Source: Phoronis ovalis (taxonomy: Eukaryota; Phoronida; Phoronidae). From it: a stretch of DNA of 12,443 nt. Below are positions 1-7,967 of the stretch, one piece after another. Made by a program: the position numbers and the translations under genes. The number at the start of each line of letters is the position of its first letter. The first letter of the stretch is position 1. Where the stretch lies: NCBI GenBank assembly GCA_028565635.1, contig JAOXYB010045104.1, forward strand, positions 1-12,443, written 5' to 3'. A model generated the notes under the pieces. That model made no database searches. It was not told where the DNA came from and saw only the letters and a program-made list of their open reading frames with translations.

Positions 1-1797
1 ATACAAAGATGGCTTTACAACTACAGAAACTATATCATATGATGGGCATCTGTCTGCACCCGCAGACCTCTTGTTATTTTCAGCGTCCATTTATTGAACC
101 AGAAGACTTCTACACTAAATGTCGACCAGACTGGTTTCCACGTGGCAGTCAACAAGATGGCGCGGAATATCTTCATTACTTGCTGGATACAATACACGAA
201 GAGTACAAAACTAATATCAAACACATAGCAATAAAAACTAGAAATTCCAGCGAATCAAGTGCTTCTTCAGACAGCGGAATTGCCAGCTGTTCATCAAAAA
301 CATCACAACTGAGTTTAAAAAAACCGAACGTAAATTTAAAGCTTGATTCACTGCCATGTGAAGAAATTTGTCAGTTAAACCGTGATAACAATGCCATAGA
401 TAATGATAAGGATGTAGATGTTATGGTAGATGAAAATAGTAAGACTGTTAATACTGAATTAATGTCTCTTGAAACATTATCGCAAGAAAATGCTCCAATT
501 CGCTCTATTGTGGAACAAAGCTTTGGTGGAGTATTAAACAGACAAATTGTATGCCTTGAATGTAATAGTGTTTCAACCAGATTGGAAAATTATTTTGATT
601 TAACCCTGGCTTTTCCAGAAATGACTGTATCAGACACTACCCGCAAATCAGAACGCTTAAATAAGACTGTCAAAAATGTCTTAACTTTAGAAGATTGTTT
701 AAATGCTTATTTCAGTAAAGAAAAATTGAATGATGAAAATCAGTATTTCTGTGAAAAATGCAAATCATTACAAGATGCAGAGAAAACTTTAACTATTGAG
801 AAATTTCCAGAAACATTGATACTAACTCTTATGCGATTTGGTTATAATCCACAGACAGGTAGACGAAACAAAATCATGAACAACATCAAATATCCGAAGA
901 CTCTTTGTTTCAACGATTATGCAAAGAATTGCAGCTCTGAAAATGTGCAACAGATAGACTCACCATTGTACAAGAAGCAAAAATGTTCTGATACAAAACC
1001 TACTGTATACGTTTTAACAGGCGTGTTGATTCATTCTGGAATGTCATTGGATTGTGGACATTACTACTGCTATTGTCGACACGCTGTTCCAATACCTGAA
1101 GCTTTTGAAGAGAATACAGAGCTTGAACAGTTTGAGGATGTAATTGAAGATTGTTGGTATTTAATGAACGATGATCGGGCATCAACAAAATACAGCAGTG
1201 ACTTTATGAATTTGTCCAATAGGTATAGAACTGACACACCATACCTTCTGCTTTACACAAAGTTTGACCAGGATAAATTCAGGGAGAACAGAGAATTATT
1301 TGCTCCTACAGAGGATCCAAAATGTCCTCAGCATGTCAGAGATTTGGTGAAAAAAGACAATATTAAATACAGACAGGTGAGTGATCCAATATTTGTAGAT
1401 GGAGTTGCAAATAATCAAAATTGATATCCATTTCTCCTAATTTTTAACGAGACATGACATACTCTGAAGACACGATAAGACATTTGTTTTCTGTGTTGGT
1501 GAGTGTAGTCTTCAGAGATATTCTGTCTGCATATAATATCAAAACAAACTTGTCATTAGTTATTTTAGACTAGACCACTTTTGTACTTCTGTAAATTCTT
1601 CACTTCAATACGCATGAAAAAGTGTTGCACATATCAATTGTTTTTAGCAAGAAGCTCGGAAAGCCAAAGCTCCCAAGACACCTTCATGGAGTCGTGGATT
1701 TGATGATTCATATGGAGATGGCAATAATGGAGGACCTCCTGGGAGTTGTGGAGGAAGCTTTAACAGCTCATTTGACACTCCAAGATTCATATTTTAA
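1..1797 (+). CDS. USP38: USP38-type ubiquitin carboxyl-terminal hydrolase, 3' part (join 1-1376, 1648-1797)
   Basis: This is the C-terminal half of a cysteine-protease deubiquitinase (peptidase family C19) that removes ubiquitin from proteins. The frame is open to the window edge. The first ATG, at 9, is probably internal, because the residues after it align with the middle of the USP38 catalytic domain. Counting from that Met, the frame shows SQQDGAEYL (47-55), zinc-ribbon pairs CLEC (182-185) and CEKC (248-251), the His box with GHYY (350-353), and the WYLMNDDR box with the Asp/Asn catalytic position (383-390). The Cys box should lie roughly 40 residues upstream, outside the window. A Ser-rich then acidic linker (about 78-165) separates QQD from the zinc ribbon. 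The first exon ends ...KYRQ|GTGAGT and joins in phase 0 to a terminal exon whose tail matches USP38 rather than USP35. In vertebrates USP38 acts in immune and DNA-damage signalling; its role here is inferred. Confidence 0.9.
1377..1647 (+). other. Last intron of the USP38-like gene
   Basis: A 271-base phase-0 intron with a consensus donor (GTGAGT at 1377-1382) and an acceptor ending TTTTTAG at 1647. If it were retained, the protein would gain only 15 residues (VSDPIFVDGVANNQN) before a TGA at 1422-1424 and would lose the conserved glycine-rich tail. A 9-bp inverted repeat inside it (TCTGAAGAC at 1463-1471, GTCTTCAGA at 1508-1516) could form a small hairpin. Confidence 0.85.
1648..1797 (+). 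CDS. USP38: Terminal coding exon of USP38-like gene
   Basis: This exon encodes 49 residues and a TAA stop at 1795-1797. It starts QEARKAKAPK and contains SRGFDDSYGDGN, then GGPPGSCGGSFN, and ends PRFIF. This matches the ending of vertebrate USP38 (FDD, then PPGSCG, Gly-rich, FN, ending in F) as I know it. The apparent ATG frame at 1622 is only this exon read back into the intron: the codons before 1648 are intronic, and the acceptor AG is at 1646-1647. The exon joins in phase 0 to CAG at 1374-1376. Confidence 0.9.
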   Translation, partial: QEARKAKAPKTPSWSRGFDDSYGDGNNGGPPGSCGGSFNSSFDTPRFIF

Positions 1798-1826
1798 CAC
1801 CACTTTCATCATACTTTTCCTAAAGT

Positions 1827-1832
1827 ATTAAA
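1827..1832 (+). promoter_or_regulatory. Possible poly(A) signal ATTAAA for USP38-like gene
   Basis: An ATTAAA hexamer lies 30 bases after the USP38 stop codon. It would give a very short 3' UTR. A later AATAAA at 2715-2720 would carry the transcript across the last exon of the opposing gene. Neither can be chosen without transcripts. Confidence 0.3.
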
Positions 1833-2035
1833 TAATATGAAAGTAGAGGTATCAAATCCAGTTTCATTGCATCAATGTGGGTGGTACCAGTGAGCATTAT
1901 CATGTTGTTTTATAAATATTTTATACCCTAGTATACCAAGATTTCTCTTTAAATTCATCTGTACTTTCCTCTAGTATGTCCCATTAAGACTTTTAAATGT
2001 CCCATTTAAAACAATGATATCCAGATGTGATGTAG

Positions 2036-2041
2036 TTTATT
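2036..2041 (-). promoter_or_regulatory. Possible poly(A) signal AATAAA for J1-crystallin-like gene
   Basis: TTTATT on the + strand reads AATAAA on the - strand, about 140 bases past the TAA stop at 2179-2181. Its position and sequence fit a polyadenylation signal for the minus-strand gene. Confidence 0.45.
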
Positions 2042-2178
2042 TGGTACAATTATATTATTTGTGTTGCTGCTGTTCTATGCTTTAACATATAAAAATAGTG
2101 AACACTGTTACTCAATTGCAATTTTTAATCATGACTGACATTATACTGTAAAAGTATGCAAGCACTAAAGGCTACTGT

Positions 2179-2426
2179 TTATGCCTTTTGCTTAATTTTC
2201 CAGTGGTTTGCTAGAGTTTTAGCATTCTCAACAATAGTGTCTTTATTGCATAATTTATTTAGCCATTTGTCTGGCACACCATGCAATGCCCCCAAACATG
2301 CTCCGACAAAACATGATCGGCTACAGTTACATCCTCCTGCTGTCATTGTTGATCTGACACTGCTACAGTAATCGCCGTCTGATTGTAATACACAGTGGAG
2401 TGAATTTAGAAAACTTCCAGGCACCA
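2179..2426 (-). CDS. J1-crystallin-like gene, exon 6 (stop codon)
   Basis: The acceptor is ...TTTTTCAACTTTTCAG, preceded on the minus strand by a run of 14 T (2438-2451). The exon completes Leu250 and encodes VPGSFLNSLHCVLQ, the altered metal motif AGGCNCSRSCFVGACLGA, and a Lys-rich end (NHWKIKQKA), with TAA at 2181-2179. The exon is Cys-rich (C261, C270, C282, C284, C288, C293, C309). Confidence 0.9.
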
Positions 2427-5400
2427 CTGAAAAGTTGAAAAAAAAAAAAAATTTCTTTCATGATGCAGTGCATTGATTACCCGGTGGAATCCTCGTGAGA
2501 TATAAAAGTCATTCAAAACAATGTGGAAGACCTTTATTTAAATTGATCATATACTTAAAAAATAATATCTTGTACAAATATATGTTGAAGTATGTCAGTA
2601 GTTTGTTCATCTGTTCTTGTTGACACTGAATATATAGGTATTATTTTTAAAGCAGACTGTTGTTCCTTTTTGTCAACACAACTTTTTAATCAAAAATTAA
2701 GATTTTTGCATAAAAATAAAATGTTAGGGCTACTGGCAATAACTATTAACCAATTTTGCCAAATATTAATTATGTTTTGCCATAACTGAAAGTGTGCAAT
2801 GGATACTATATCATAAATATTGGACTAAAACTGGTTATACGATAGAAGTGTTTAATTAAGTTTTAAATACAAAATTGTTTTCATACTCACAGCAGCTACT
2901 GCCAAGCTGTGGTACAACTTTATGATGTGTCTGATTGACCATGCTTTTCATCTTTCGCAAATGAGAGATCATTTCATCTACTTCAAGGTGAGGTAGAACA
3001 TGATCAACCACATCAGAAACATTGCCATTCAGTATGTACTGTTCAAGAACAAGAGCTCCTTGTATAGTAGAGAAAAAGGGAGAAACTATTGAAAATTACA
3101 TCTTGTATATTCGTTCATTGTGGAAATACAATTTCTATAAAGGGAATTAGATACAAAAGTCTATCCTTTGTATAAACTCCAAACACCTACACTGTATTCA
3201 TGAAAAGGCACATACAGTTATTTTTGAAAGATTGAGATGCTGAAATAGATTGGGAGCTTTTGTAGATGACCAATGCGTCCTCTCCTCTATACCTCACTCA
3301 GCTGCCCTGACAGGACTTAACAATAATAAGTGGGGAAAATGTACCTATATAATCTCCCTTGATCCAGTACCTCAGTACTTTAGTTCAATGTGTATACCCA
3401 GAATATCACATAAATTTTTCCAATTTACATGATTGCGTAATTACTTTTATAAAGCATCTAAAATTTGTATTTGCACACAAACGACAAATATATGCTCCGC
3501 TTTTTATTTTATATTTGTCATTTTACACATCAAATAATGTACGCTGTGCTTACCAGCTTTTGCACACTTGACTGCAGTATCATTATCTTGGGTGACTCTG
3601 ACGACTCTTTCTATTATGTCTAAAAGATCTGTACTGCCAGCATAGATGGCCACAATTGGAGCCACTTTAGAATAACAGTCCCCCTACAAAAAAAACACTT
3701 TCAGTATAGTCAGGAGGACAGCAAAAGAGGCAGTTGATAAATTTTTGATACATACACATTTTAAAAATCCTGTTTAGAACAAAAGTTTGTGACGTTTAAT
3801 ACTGTATACTCTGTTAGTATAATTAAACATTATTATATTTTATCAACAAAGTCCACACTTCAATATAATCATTTTGATTATGACATAAGAGAAGGAAATT
3901 ATAGTCAAATAAAATAAATGTTGAGTCCTGTAAATATTAAAATATTTTAAAATTTATTTTTGACCATTCTCATGCATATGTTCTGAGTTATGATACAATG
4001 AAAGTCTATTCAAGGGAATGTCTATTTCTTTTGCGAAAAATATGCTCACCAGGTGGAGAGACTATTTAAGTCTTGAATTGAAAATACTAACTTGAGCATC
4101 AGTTGGATCCCCAGTTTTAAGATCACCATTTTGAAATTTATTAACAAAATAAGTAACTGACTGGTTTCTCCATGGATAAGGAATAGGAAAGTCGTGCTTG
4201 CTTGGTTTGTGTCCCAAAATCCTTTCAGTATTATACTCTGATTCTGGCCCAAAATGTTTCAGCAGTGAGTGTTTGTAGTGACTTTCATCAAAACCTTCAA
4301 ATTATGAAAAAGAATACTGCCAATGATTTTGTTTCAGTGTTAAAGTAGGATACCATAGTGCCTCTATTTTAGTTTGACCACAAGCCAATAATTTCAGTGT
4401 TGGAAAATAAAAAACAAGTATAAATGTTATAAAAATTCAATTTGAGATCAGGTTGGCTGTCAAGTTTTATAAAATAAATTAATACATTTAGCAAAAATAT
4501 ACATCTGTGGTAACTAACTGAGGCTACATGGTAGTTGCTGAGACACACACATCCTTTAATCAGAAGTCACATACCCCTGGGGACATACTGTACACATACA
4601 TAATGTTCAGTATTCAATACATGCAATATACTCTTATACTGCATAGCAAAATTACCACAATTCATAATTGCTTCTTTTGGATTGTGCCGGTGTGTTATGC
4701 TTTATAACTTCATTACATGATGATTTCCAAGCTTTTTGATCATTTGTACCTGTGACACACAGAATATGACAATACCTCCACTGATATGCAACACTGATTG
4801 TCCATACCAAGGCAGGATCATTGTTCAGCATAATAATAATAATGAATACCGTGAGACATACCTTTGCATGCAGCTACAGATGCCAAGAGCACAACAGTTT
4901 GGTCGCCATAGCAACTATTTCTACCTGTTGGAATGCTGTAGTAAGGATTTGCACTTCTTTCTAAAAATTCTGGCTGGGAAACCGATGACACGATTTTCTG
5001 GATGGCATCAGAATCATAAATCCAATGCATTGGCATGGCTGAAAAAGGCAACAAACAGGAAACTAATAATATCGCAGTGGTCGCGGTGTTGTTAAAATCC
5101 AATTAAAAAGTCACGCAAGTAACTTAAGGCAGGTATTTACCACATTTCACCACCAGTGGCGATGCGGAATTGTCTTTGATATTTCTGAATAAATAAAAAC
5201 TTTTAAGGTTAAATTATTCATTTTAATGTGCGTTTTTTAAGAACTTTATGACCTTTGACGTGGCACTCATTGCTTGTGGCTAAATGATCATGTGCTAAAA
5301 ATTACACCTACTTCAACTAAATTTCCATGCATTCAATGAGATAAATGATCTAATTTTTTGGTAAAATTAGTCACAAAAAATGTGTTTCTTCAAGAAGATA

Positions 5401-7041
5401 ACTGGAAAAAGGCATATTTCGTTTCTTGCTTCCATTTTAAAAAGTAATTTTTTCCCCATAGAACTCAGACATATAAAATCCGTCATTTTTCGCTTGAAAT
5501 ATGTTGTTTTTAAAAAACACCGAAGTAGTTTGAGTATGCCATAGGTGCAAAAGTACGTTCTTATTTACATGATCTTATAGAAAAACTTTCTATAATTTAC
5601 AAAATGAAGCGAACTGGTGCAAAGAAGGGCAGCAAGGTTTGTCAAAGAGAGTACAGAAGAGAGCCAGGGGTGGTCACTGACTTACTGAATGACAGGGTGG
5701 ACATCACTTGAACTTAGACGCAGAACATAGACTGACATTGCTCTTTAAAGCAATCACTCAAAAGGTCCTAACTACATCAACAAACCACAGAGCCAAACAA
5801 GACATTCAAATGAACATAAATTTAACAAACTACAAACCAACAAATACTTAGAAATACAGCTATTTCCCTCAAACAATAATATAGACTGGAACAAACTCCC
5901 GAGAGACATATTTGAGATTGCTGAAAGTCCGTCATACAAAAGGGCAATTTAAATCTATGCGTACTGAATTCGATAGGTGTGACTCATGTATGACTGGTGA
6001 AACAACCAGACTTTTGTGTGATGGACCTTGTACGTAGTCCTTTGTAAAGTATCCATATAGATATATTAGATGTACCAGTACGTGTATGGAGTCACTACAG
6101 ACAGCTCACCAGAAACCTCAAGAGTAACTATTAATCAGTAGGCTGAAAGGGTCATTGTCGTAAGGGCCGGGTACTACAGAAGTGTACCCGGCGGACAATT
6201 TCCGCAAGGCGGTAAACTTCTAGACCCATTTATAGGAAATCATAAATCTTGTACCCTGGGTACACTTCTGTAGTACCCCTTACGACAACGACCCTTTCTG
6301 CATTAATTAGTCCTATTCAAAAACTACTGTCTTTCGAAAATCGTCACAAAAAACAATAAAACTTCTCATACAGCAATGCTCAGATGAGTTCGTTATTGTC
6401 AAGTAAAAAATATTTCTTGTAGCACAACATTTGTCGGTTTTGTTGAATTTTAACTCAATCCCGTCAATCGTAATGGCGCCTGCAGGGCGTCTACGTTGAT
6501 TTTCACTAAATTATTAACCATCTGAATTGTTTACACGCTTAGATTTGTACTTTCTTCACTTGATACTATAACAAACTGAACTAAACCATCATATATAGTA
6601 TTGCTGTACGGGTGAGTTTTTGTTTATTTCGAAAAACGATAGTTTTTGAATAGGAAAGTTAAGATCAATATCACTGATGTCGGATAGGCCTATTGGGCTA
6701 GTCCTAGTTTCATGTCCCGGGTCACACATCCCGGTCACCGGGCGAGAAAGTGTAGTTATATTTTTAAATAAATATATGATATACTATCGATATACTCCTG
6801 TCTAAGGAGTGTGTAAGTATTTATTTAAAAATATAACTACGCTTTATTGCCAGGTGACCGTGGACCGAGCTAGGGAAAACACCTGGGGCAAAACAGCCTC
6901 CAACCGGCAGGTTTACTGATGAAATGGGGACTAGCTGTAGTACTCCTTCGAACTTCAATCTTCCGTCTTACCTGCGGCGTCAGCCACAATGCTACCGATG
7001 ATTGCATGTTCGCCTCTCTCGGCTATAGCTTCCAAATCCAT
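2179..7041 (-). CDS. J1-crystallin / SelJ-like ADP-ribosylglycohydrolase superfamily protein, complete, six exons
   Basis: Spliced from complement(7041-6972, 5038-4862, 4294-4092, 3683-3554, 3058-2891, 2426-2179), giving 996 bases, 331 residues and a stop. Every intron is GT-AG and phases agree throughout. Recognisable family blocks are IIGSIVADAAAMPMHWIYD (14-32), PTGRNSCYGDQ (60-70), FGPESEYNTERILGHKP (95-113 region), GDPTDAQ (144-150), VAPIVAIYAG (157-166), VTQDNDTAVKCA (180-191), LVPGSF (250-255) and AGGCNCSRSCFVGACLGALHGVP (279-301). Known relatives include jellyfish J1 lens crystallins and selenoprotein J of fish. The superfamily cleaves ADP-ribose linkages using metal held by Asp residues, but here GGDTDT is GGCNCS and the TDD-type site is YGDQ, so classical hydrolase activity is doubtful. 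There is no in-frame internal TGA, so it is not a Sec protein. I see no signal peptide or membrane segment; a cytosolic location is inferred. Confidence 0.9.
2427..2890 (-). other. Intron 5 of J1-crystallin-like gene
   Basis: A phase-1 intron of 464 bases. It is AT-rich and contains the A14/T14 run at 2438-2451, which forms part of the acceptor pyrimidine tract. A plus-strand AATAAA at 2715-2720 could serve as a distal poly(A) signal for USP38. I see nothing else in it. Confidence 0.75.
2891..3058 (-). CDS. J1-crystallin-like gene, exon 5
   Basis: This exon encodes residues 195-249 and the first base of Leu250: ALVLEQYILNGNVSDVVDHV, then a charged helical stretch (EVDEMISHLRKMKSM) and PQLGSSC. 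The acceptor is ATACAAG; the donor is GTGAGT (2890-2885). Only one of the three frames is open across the exon, and it is the one fixed by the neighbouring exons. Confidence 0.88.
3059..3553 (-). other. Intron 4 of J1-crystallin-like gene
   Basis: A phase-1 intron of 495 bases. Short open frames occur on the plus strand but show no family similarity or splice context. I see nothing functional in it. Confidence 0.75.
3554..3683 (-). CDS. J1-crystallin-like gene, exon 4
   Basis: This exon encodes residues 151-193 and the first base of Gly194: GDCYSKVAPIVAIYAGSTDL, then VVRVTQDNDTAVKCAKA. The acceptor is TTTTGTAG; the donor is GTAAGC (3553-3548). The VTQDNDTA block is a typical feature of the ADP-ribosylglycohydrolase fold. 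Confidence 0.9.
3684..4091 (-). other. Intron 3 of J1-crystallin-like gene
   Basis: A phase-0, AT-rich intron of 408 bases with no repeat or coding signal that I can see. Confidence 0.75.
4092..4294 (-). CDS. J1-crystallin-like gene, exon 3
   Basis: This exon completes Gly83 and encodes residues 84-150, including FDESHYKHSLLKHFGPESEY, the PYPWRNQS stretch and GDPTDAQ at the end. The acceptor is TTTGAAG; the donor is GTTAGT (4091-4086), in phase 0. The open ATG frame at 4046-4252 on the same strand is out of phase and is not used. Confidence 0.88.
4295..4861 (-). other. Intron 2 of J1-crystallin-like gene
   Basis: A phase-1, AT-rich intron of 567 bases. It holds a short (TAA)n-like stretch at about 4830-4843. 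Nothing else was recognised. Confidence 0.75.
4862..5038 (-). CDS. J1-crystallin-like gene, exon 2
   Basis: It begins CC after a strong acceptor (long pyrimidine run, then TTTTTCAG) and completes Ala24, giving AMPMHWIYD, QPEF, NPYYSIPTGRNSCYGDQ and VVLLASVAACK. It ends in phase 1 before GTATGT (4861-4856). The open frame continues 5' of 5038 only as intron; its apparent start there is TTG, not ATG, and the acceptor plus exon 1 explain the true N-terminus. Confidence 0.9.
5611..5952 (+). mobile_element. Decayed 3' fragment of a non-LTR retrotransposon reverse transcriptase ORF
   Basis: Read on the plus strand, pieces of the C-terminal end of a LINE-type ORF2 appear in changing frames. They are ELVQRRAARFVKES from 5611, VTDLLND from 5673, GWTSLELRRRT from 5695 (then TAG), LFKAITQKVLTT from 5741, and IDWNKLPRDIFEIAESPSYK near 5890-5940, ending at TAA 5950-5952. 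The order VQRRAARFV, GW(T)SL..RR, LFK, WN.LP is the usual tail of jockey/CR1-like reverse transcriptases. At least three frameshifts and several stops show it is dead. It is 5'-truncated and lies antisense in intron 1 of the J1-crystallin-like gene. The following bases, to about 6130, may be its 3' UTR. Confidence 0.75.
6145..6298. repeat. Imperfect inverted repeat (foldback), about 43-bp arms
   Basis: The left arm, 6145-6189 (GAAAGGGTCATTGTCGTAAG..., then GGTACTACAGAAGTGTACCC), is nearly the reverse complement of 6256-6298. The differences are an A/G change and a small extra CCG. The left arm also holds its own 9-bp hairpin (GCCGGGTAC at 6166-6174, GTACCCGGC at 6184-6192). The loop is about 65 bases. 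It looks like a small foldback or MITE-type element, but no clear target-site duplication was found. Confidence 0.8.
6312..6654. repeat. Inverted repeat with 14-bp perfect ends and longer degenerate arms
   Basis: CCTATTCAAAAACT at 6312-6325 is exactly the reverse complement of 6641-6654. Similarity continues inward with gaps (TTTCGAAA, ACAAAAA, and TACAGCAAT near 6372 against ATTGCTGTA at 6599-6607). Two terminal inverted repeats around about 220 bases of non-coding DNA fit a small non-autonomous DNA transposon. I see no obvious target duplication. Confidence 0.7.
6732..6860. repeat. Foldback repeat with 23-bp perfect inner arms
   Basis: A 23-base block at 6752-6774 (GTAGTTATATTTTTAAATAA...) is the exact reverse complement of 6818-6840. 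The arms extend imperfectly outward to CGGTCACC at 6732 and GGTGACCG at 6853-6860. The short loop includes a second small hairpin (ACTCC...GGAGT). It lies about 110 bases inside intron 1, beyond the exon 1 donor of the J1-crystallin-like gene. Confidence 0.85.
6972..7041 (-). CDS. J1-crystallin-like gene, exon 1 (start codon)
   Basis: The ATG is at 7041-7039, followed by MDLEAIAERGEHAIIGSIVA and DAA. It ends at a G in phase 1 before the donor GTAAGA (6971-6966). The ATG sits just before the typical N-terminal family helix (AIIG-VADAA). The + strand frame over the same DNA is an antisense shadow. No clear TATA box lies upstream on the minus strand. Confidence 0.85.
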
Positions 7042-7967
7042 ATTTTGAACACATTTACGAACAGGGTTCAAGGGGTTTGCATAGACACCTTCGATATGCA
7101 GATGCACACCCCAGCTGATCGCTCGCCCCCTAGCGGCAATTAATGTTTACGAGAAGACGCTGCAAACAAATGGATTGTATTTTTGTATAAGCGTTTTTTG
7201 GTATACTAAAAGGGCACTATTTTTTACTTAGGACCCATTGATTTTTATCAGACTGACACTGAAAATTACTAAACATTTCTGCACCGGTATATAAACAACA
7301 AAGTGTATTTTTCGTTGTAGAAACATAGAAACTGAAAAAAAATTATGTAAAGTGCCTAACATTTTTATTACTGAAATTTATAGAAGTCATAAATAAATAG
7401 TACAAGAGCTTTTCCAGCAACTTAGAAATTTGCATTCTTGTCATTAAACAGCGTAATTACCTTAAAATTCAAGTAAATCAGGTTTTGCTTTTCATAAATA
7501 TACAAAAATCAAAATGATGTAACACATTGCACATCTAATTTATTGCGAATATTCTATTTTACGAATGTTCTGCTTCAATTCATTGTGTAGTTTACTAATT
7601 TTTGATTGTATTCGAGAAACTTTGGCATAATGTAAACTGCAAAAAAATCGACCTAGTTTGTGTTACATCTGATACTGATTCTATTTGGTTGTGCCACAAA
7701 GCAACTGTGTTTGTACACTAGATGATTCCCCCCCCCCCCCCAATTTCATGGAGATACACATCAGAGGTTCTTAATACAATTAATTCTTACGAAAAATGTA
7801 GGACATTTACTAGTAGTAAATCTAGACGTATACTCATGTAACCTTTACTTTAAAAATATCATCTGACGTCAAGATATATTTATGTATGTACTAAATCTAG
7901 TACGCTTGCTATGCATTCGTCTACCCACGTAATTCCTGTTTAACTTTCCTTATTGTCCGGACGTATT
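7042..7967. other. Spacer upstream of J1-crystallin-like gene
   Basis: This must hold the 5' UTR and promoter of the minus-strand J1-crystallin-like gene and the 3' end of the unit at 7968-8453, if that is a gene. It contains a run of 14 C (7728-7741) and a minus-strand AATAAA (7539-7544) that could be a poly(A) signal. I see no coding exon. Confidence 0.6.
7728..7741. repeat. Homopolymer C14
   Basis: Fourteen consecutive C on the plus strand in an otherwise AT-rich spacer. The length may vary between individuals or be misread in assembly. Confidence 0.9.

Larger units (their letters stand above)
1798..2178. other. Intergenic space between two convergent stop codons
   Basis: These 381 AT-rich bases must hold the 3' UTRs and cleavage sites of both the (+) USP38-like gene and the (-) J1-crystallin-like gene. 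I see no coding frame in it. Confidence 0.7.
5039..6971 (-). other. Intron 1 of J1-crystallin-like gene, repeat-rich
   Basis: A long phase-1 intron of 1,933 bases. Reading down the plus strand it holds AT-rich spacer (5039-5600), a decayed retrotransposon 3' fragment in antisense (5611-5952), and three successive inverted repeats (6145-6860). It is much larger than the other introns of the gene, apparently through insertions. Confidence 0.8.

Noticed and set aside
9-11. ATG at 9 as the true start of the USP38-like protein
   Set aside because: The frame is open to the window edge, and the residues after this Met already align with the interior of the catalytic domain; the Cys box is missing, so the gene continues upstream.
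71-83. Splice acceptor-like TTGTTATTTTCAG at 71-83 in the USP38 exon
   Set aside because: The codons on both sides align without a gap to USP38 (LYHMM... through PFIEP), so this is coding sequence.
2156-2371. Plus-strand 71-codon frame
   Set aside because: It lies antisense to exon 6, whose minus-strand frame carries clear family motifs.
2179-2426. Selenocysteine TGA in the SelJ-like gene
   Set aside because: The spliced frame has no internal TGA; the positions of interest are Cys codons (TGT), so no SECIS element was sought further.
4046-4252. Minus-strand 68-codon ATG frame
   Set aside because: It is out of phase with exon 3; the true frame is fixed by phase-1 and phase-0 junctions on both sides and by family motifs.
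4736-5095. Plus-strand 119-codon frame
   Set aside because: It lies antisense to exon 2 of the J1-crystallin-like gene and has no family features of its own.
6919-7143. Plus-strand 74-codon frame
   Set aside because: It is the antisense shadow of exon 1 of the J1-crystallin-like gene.
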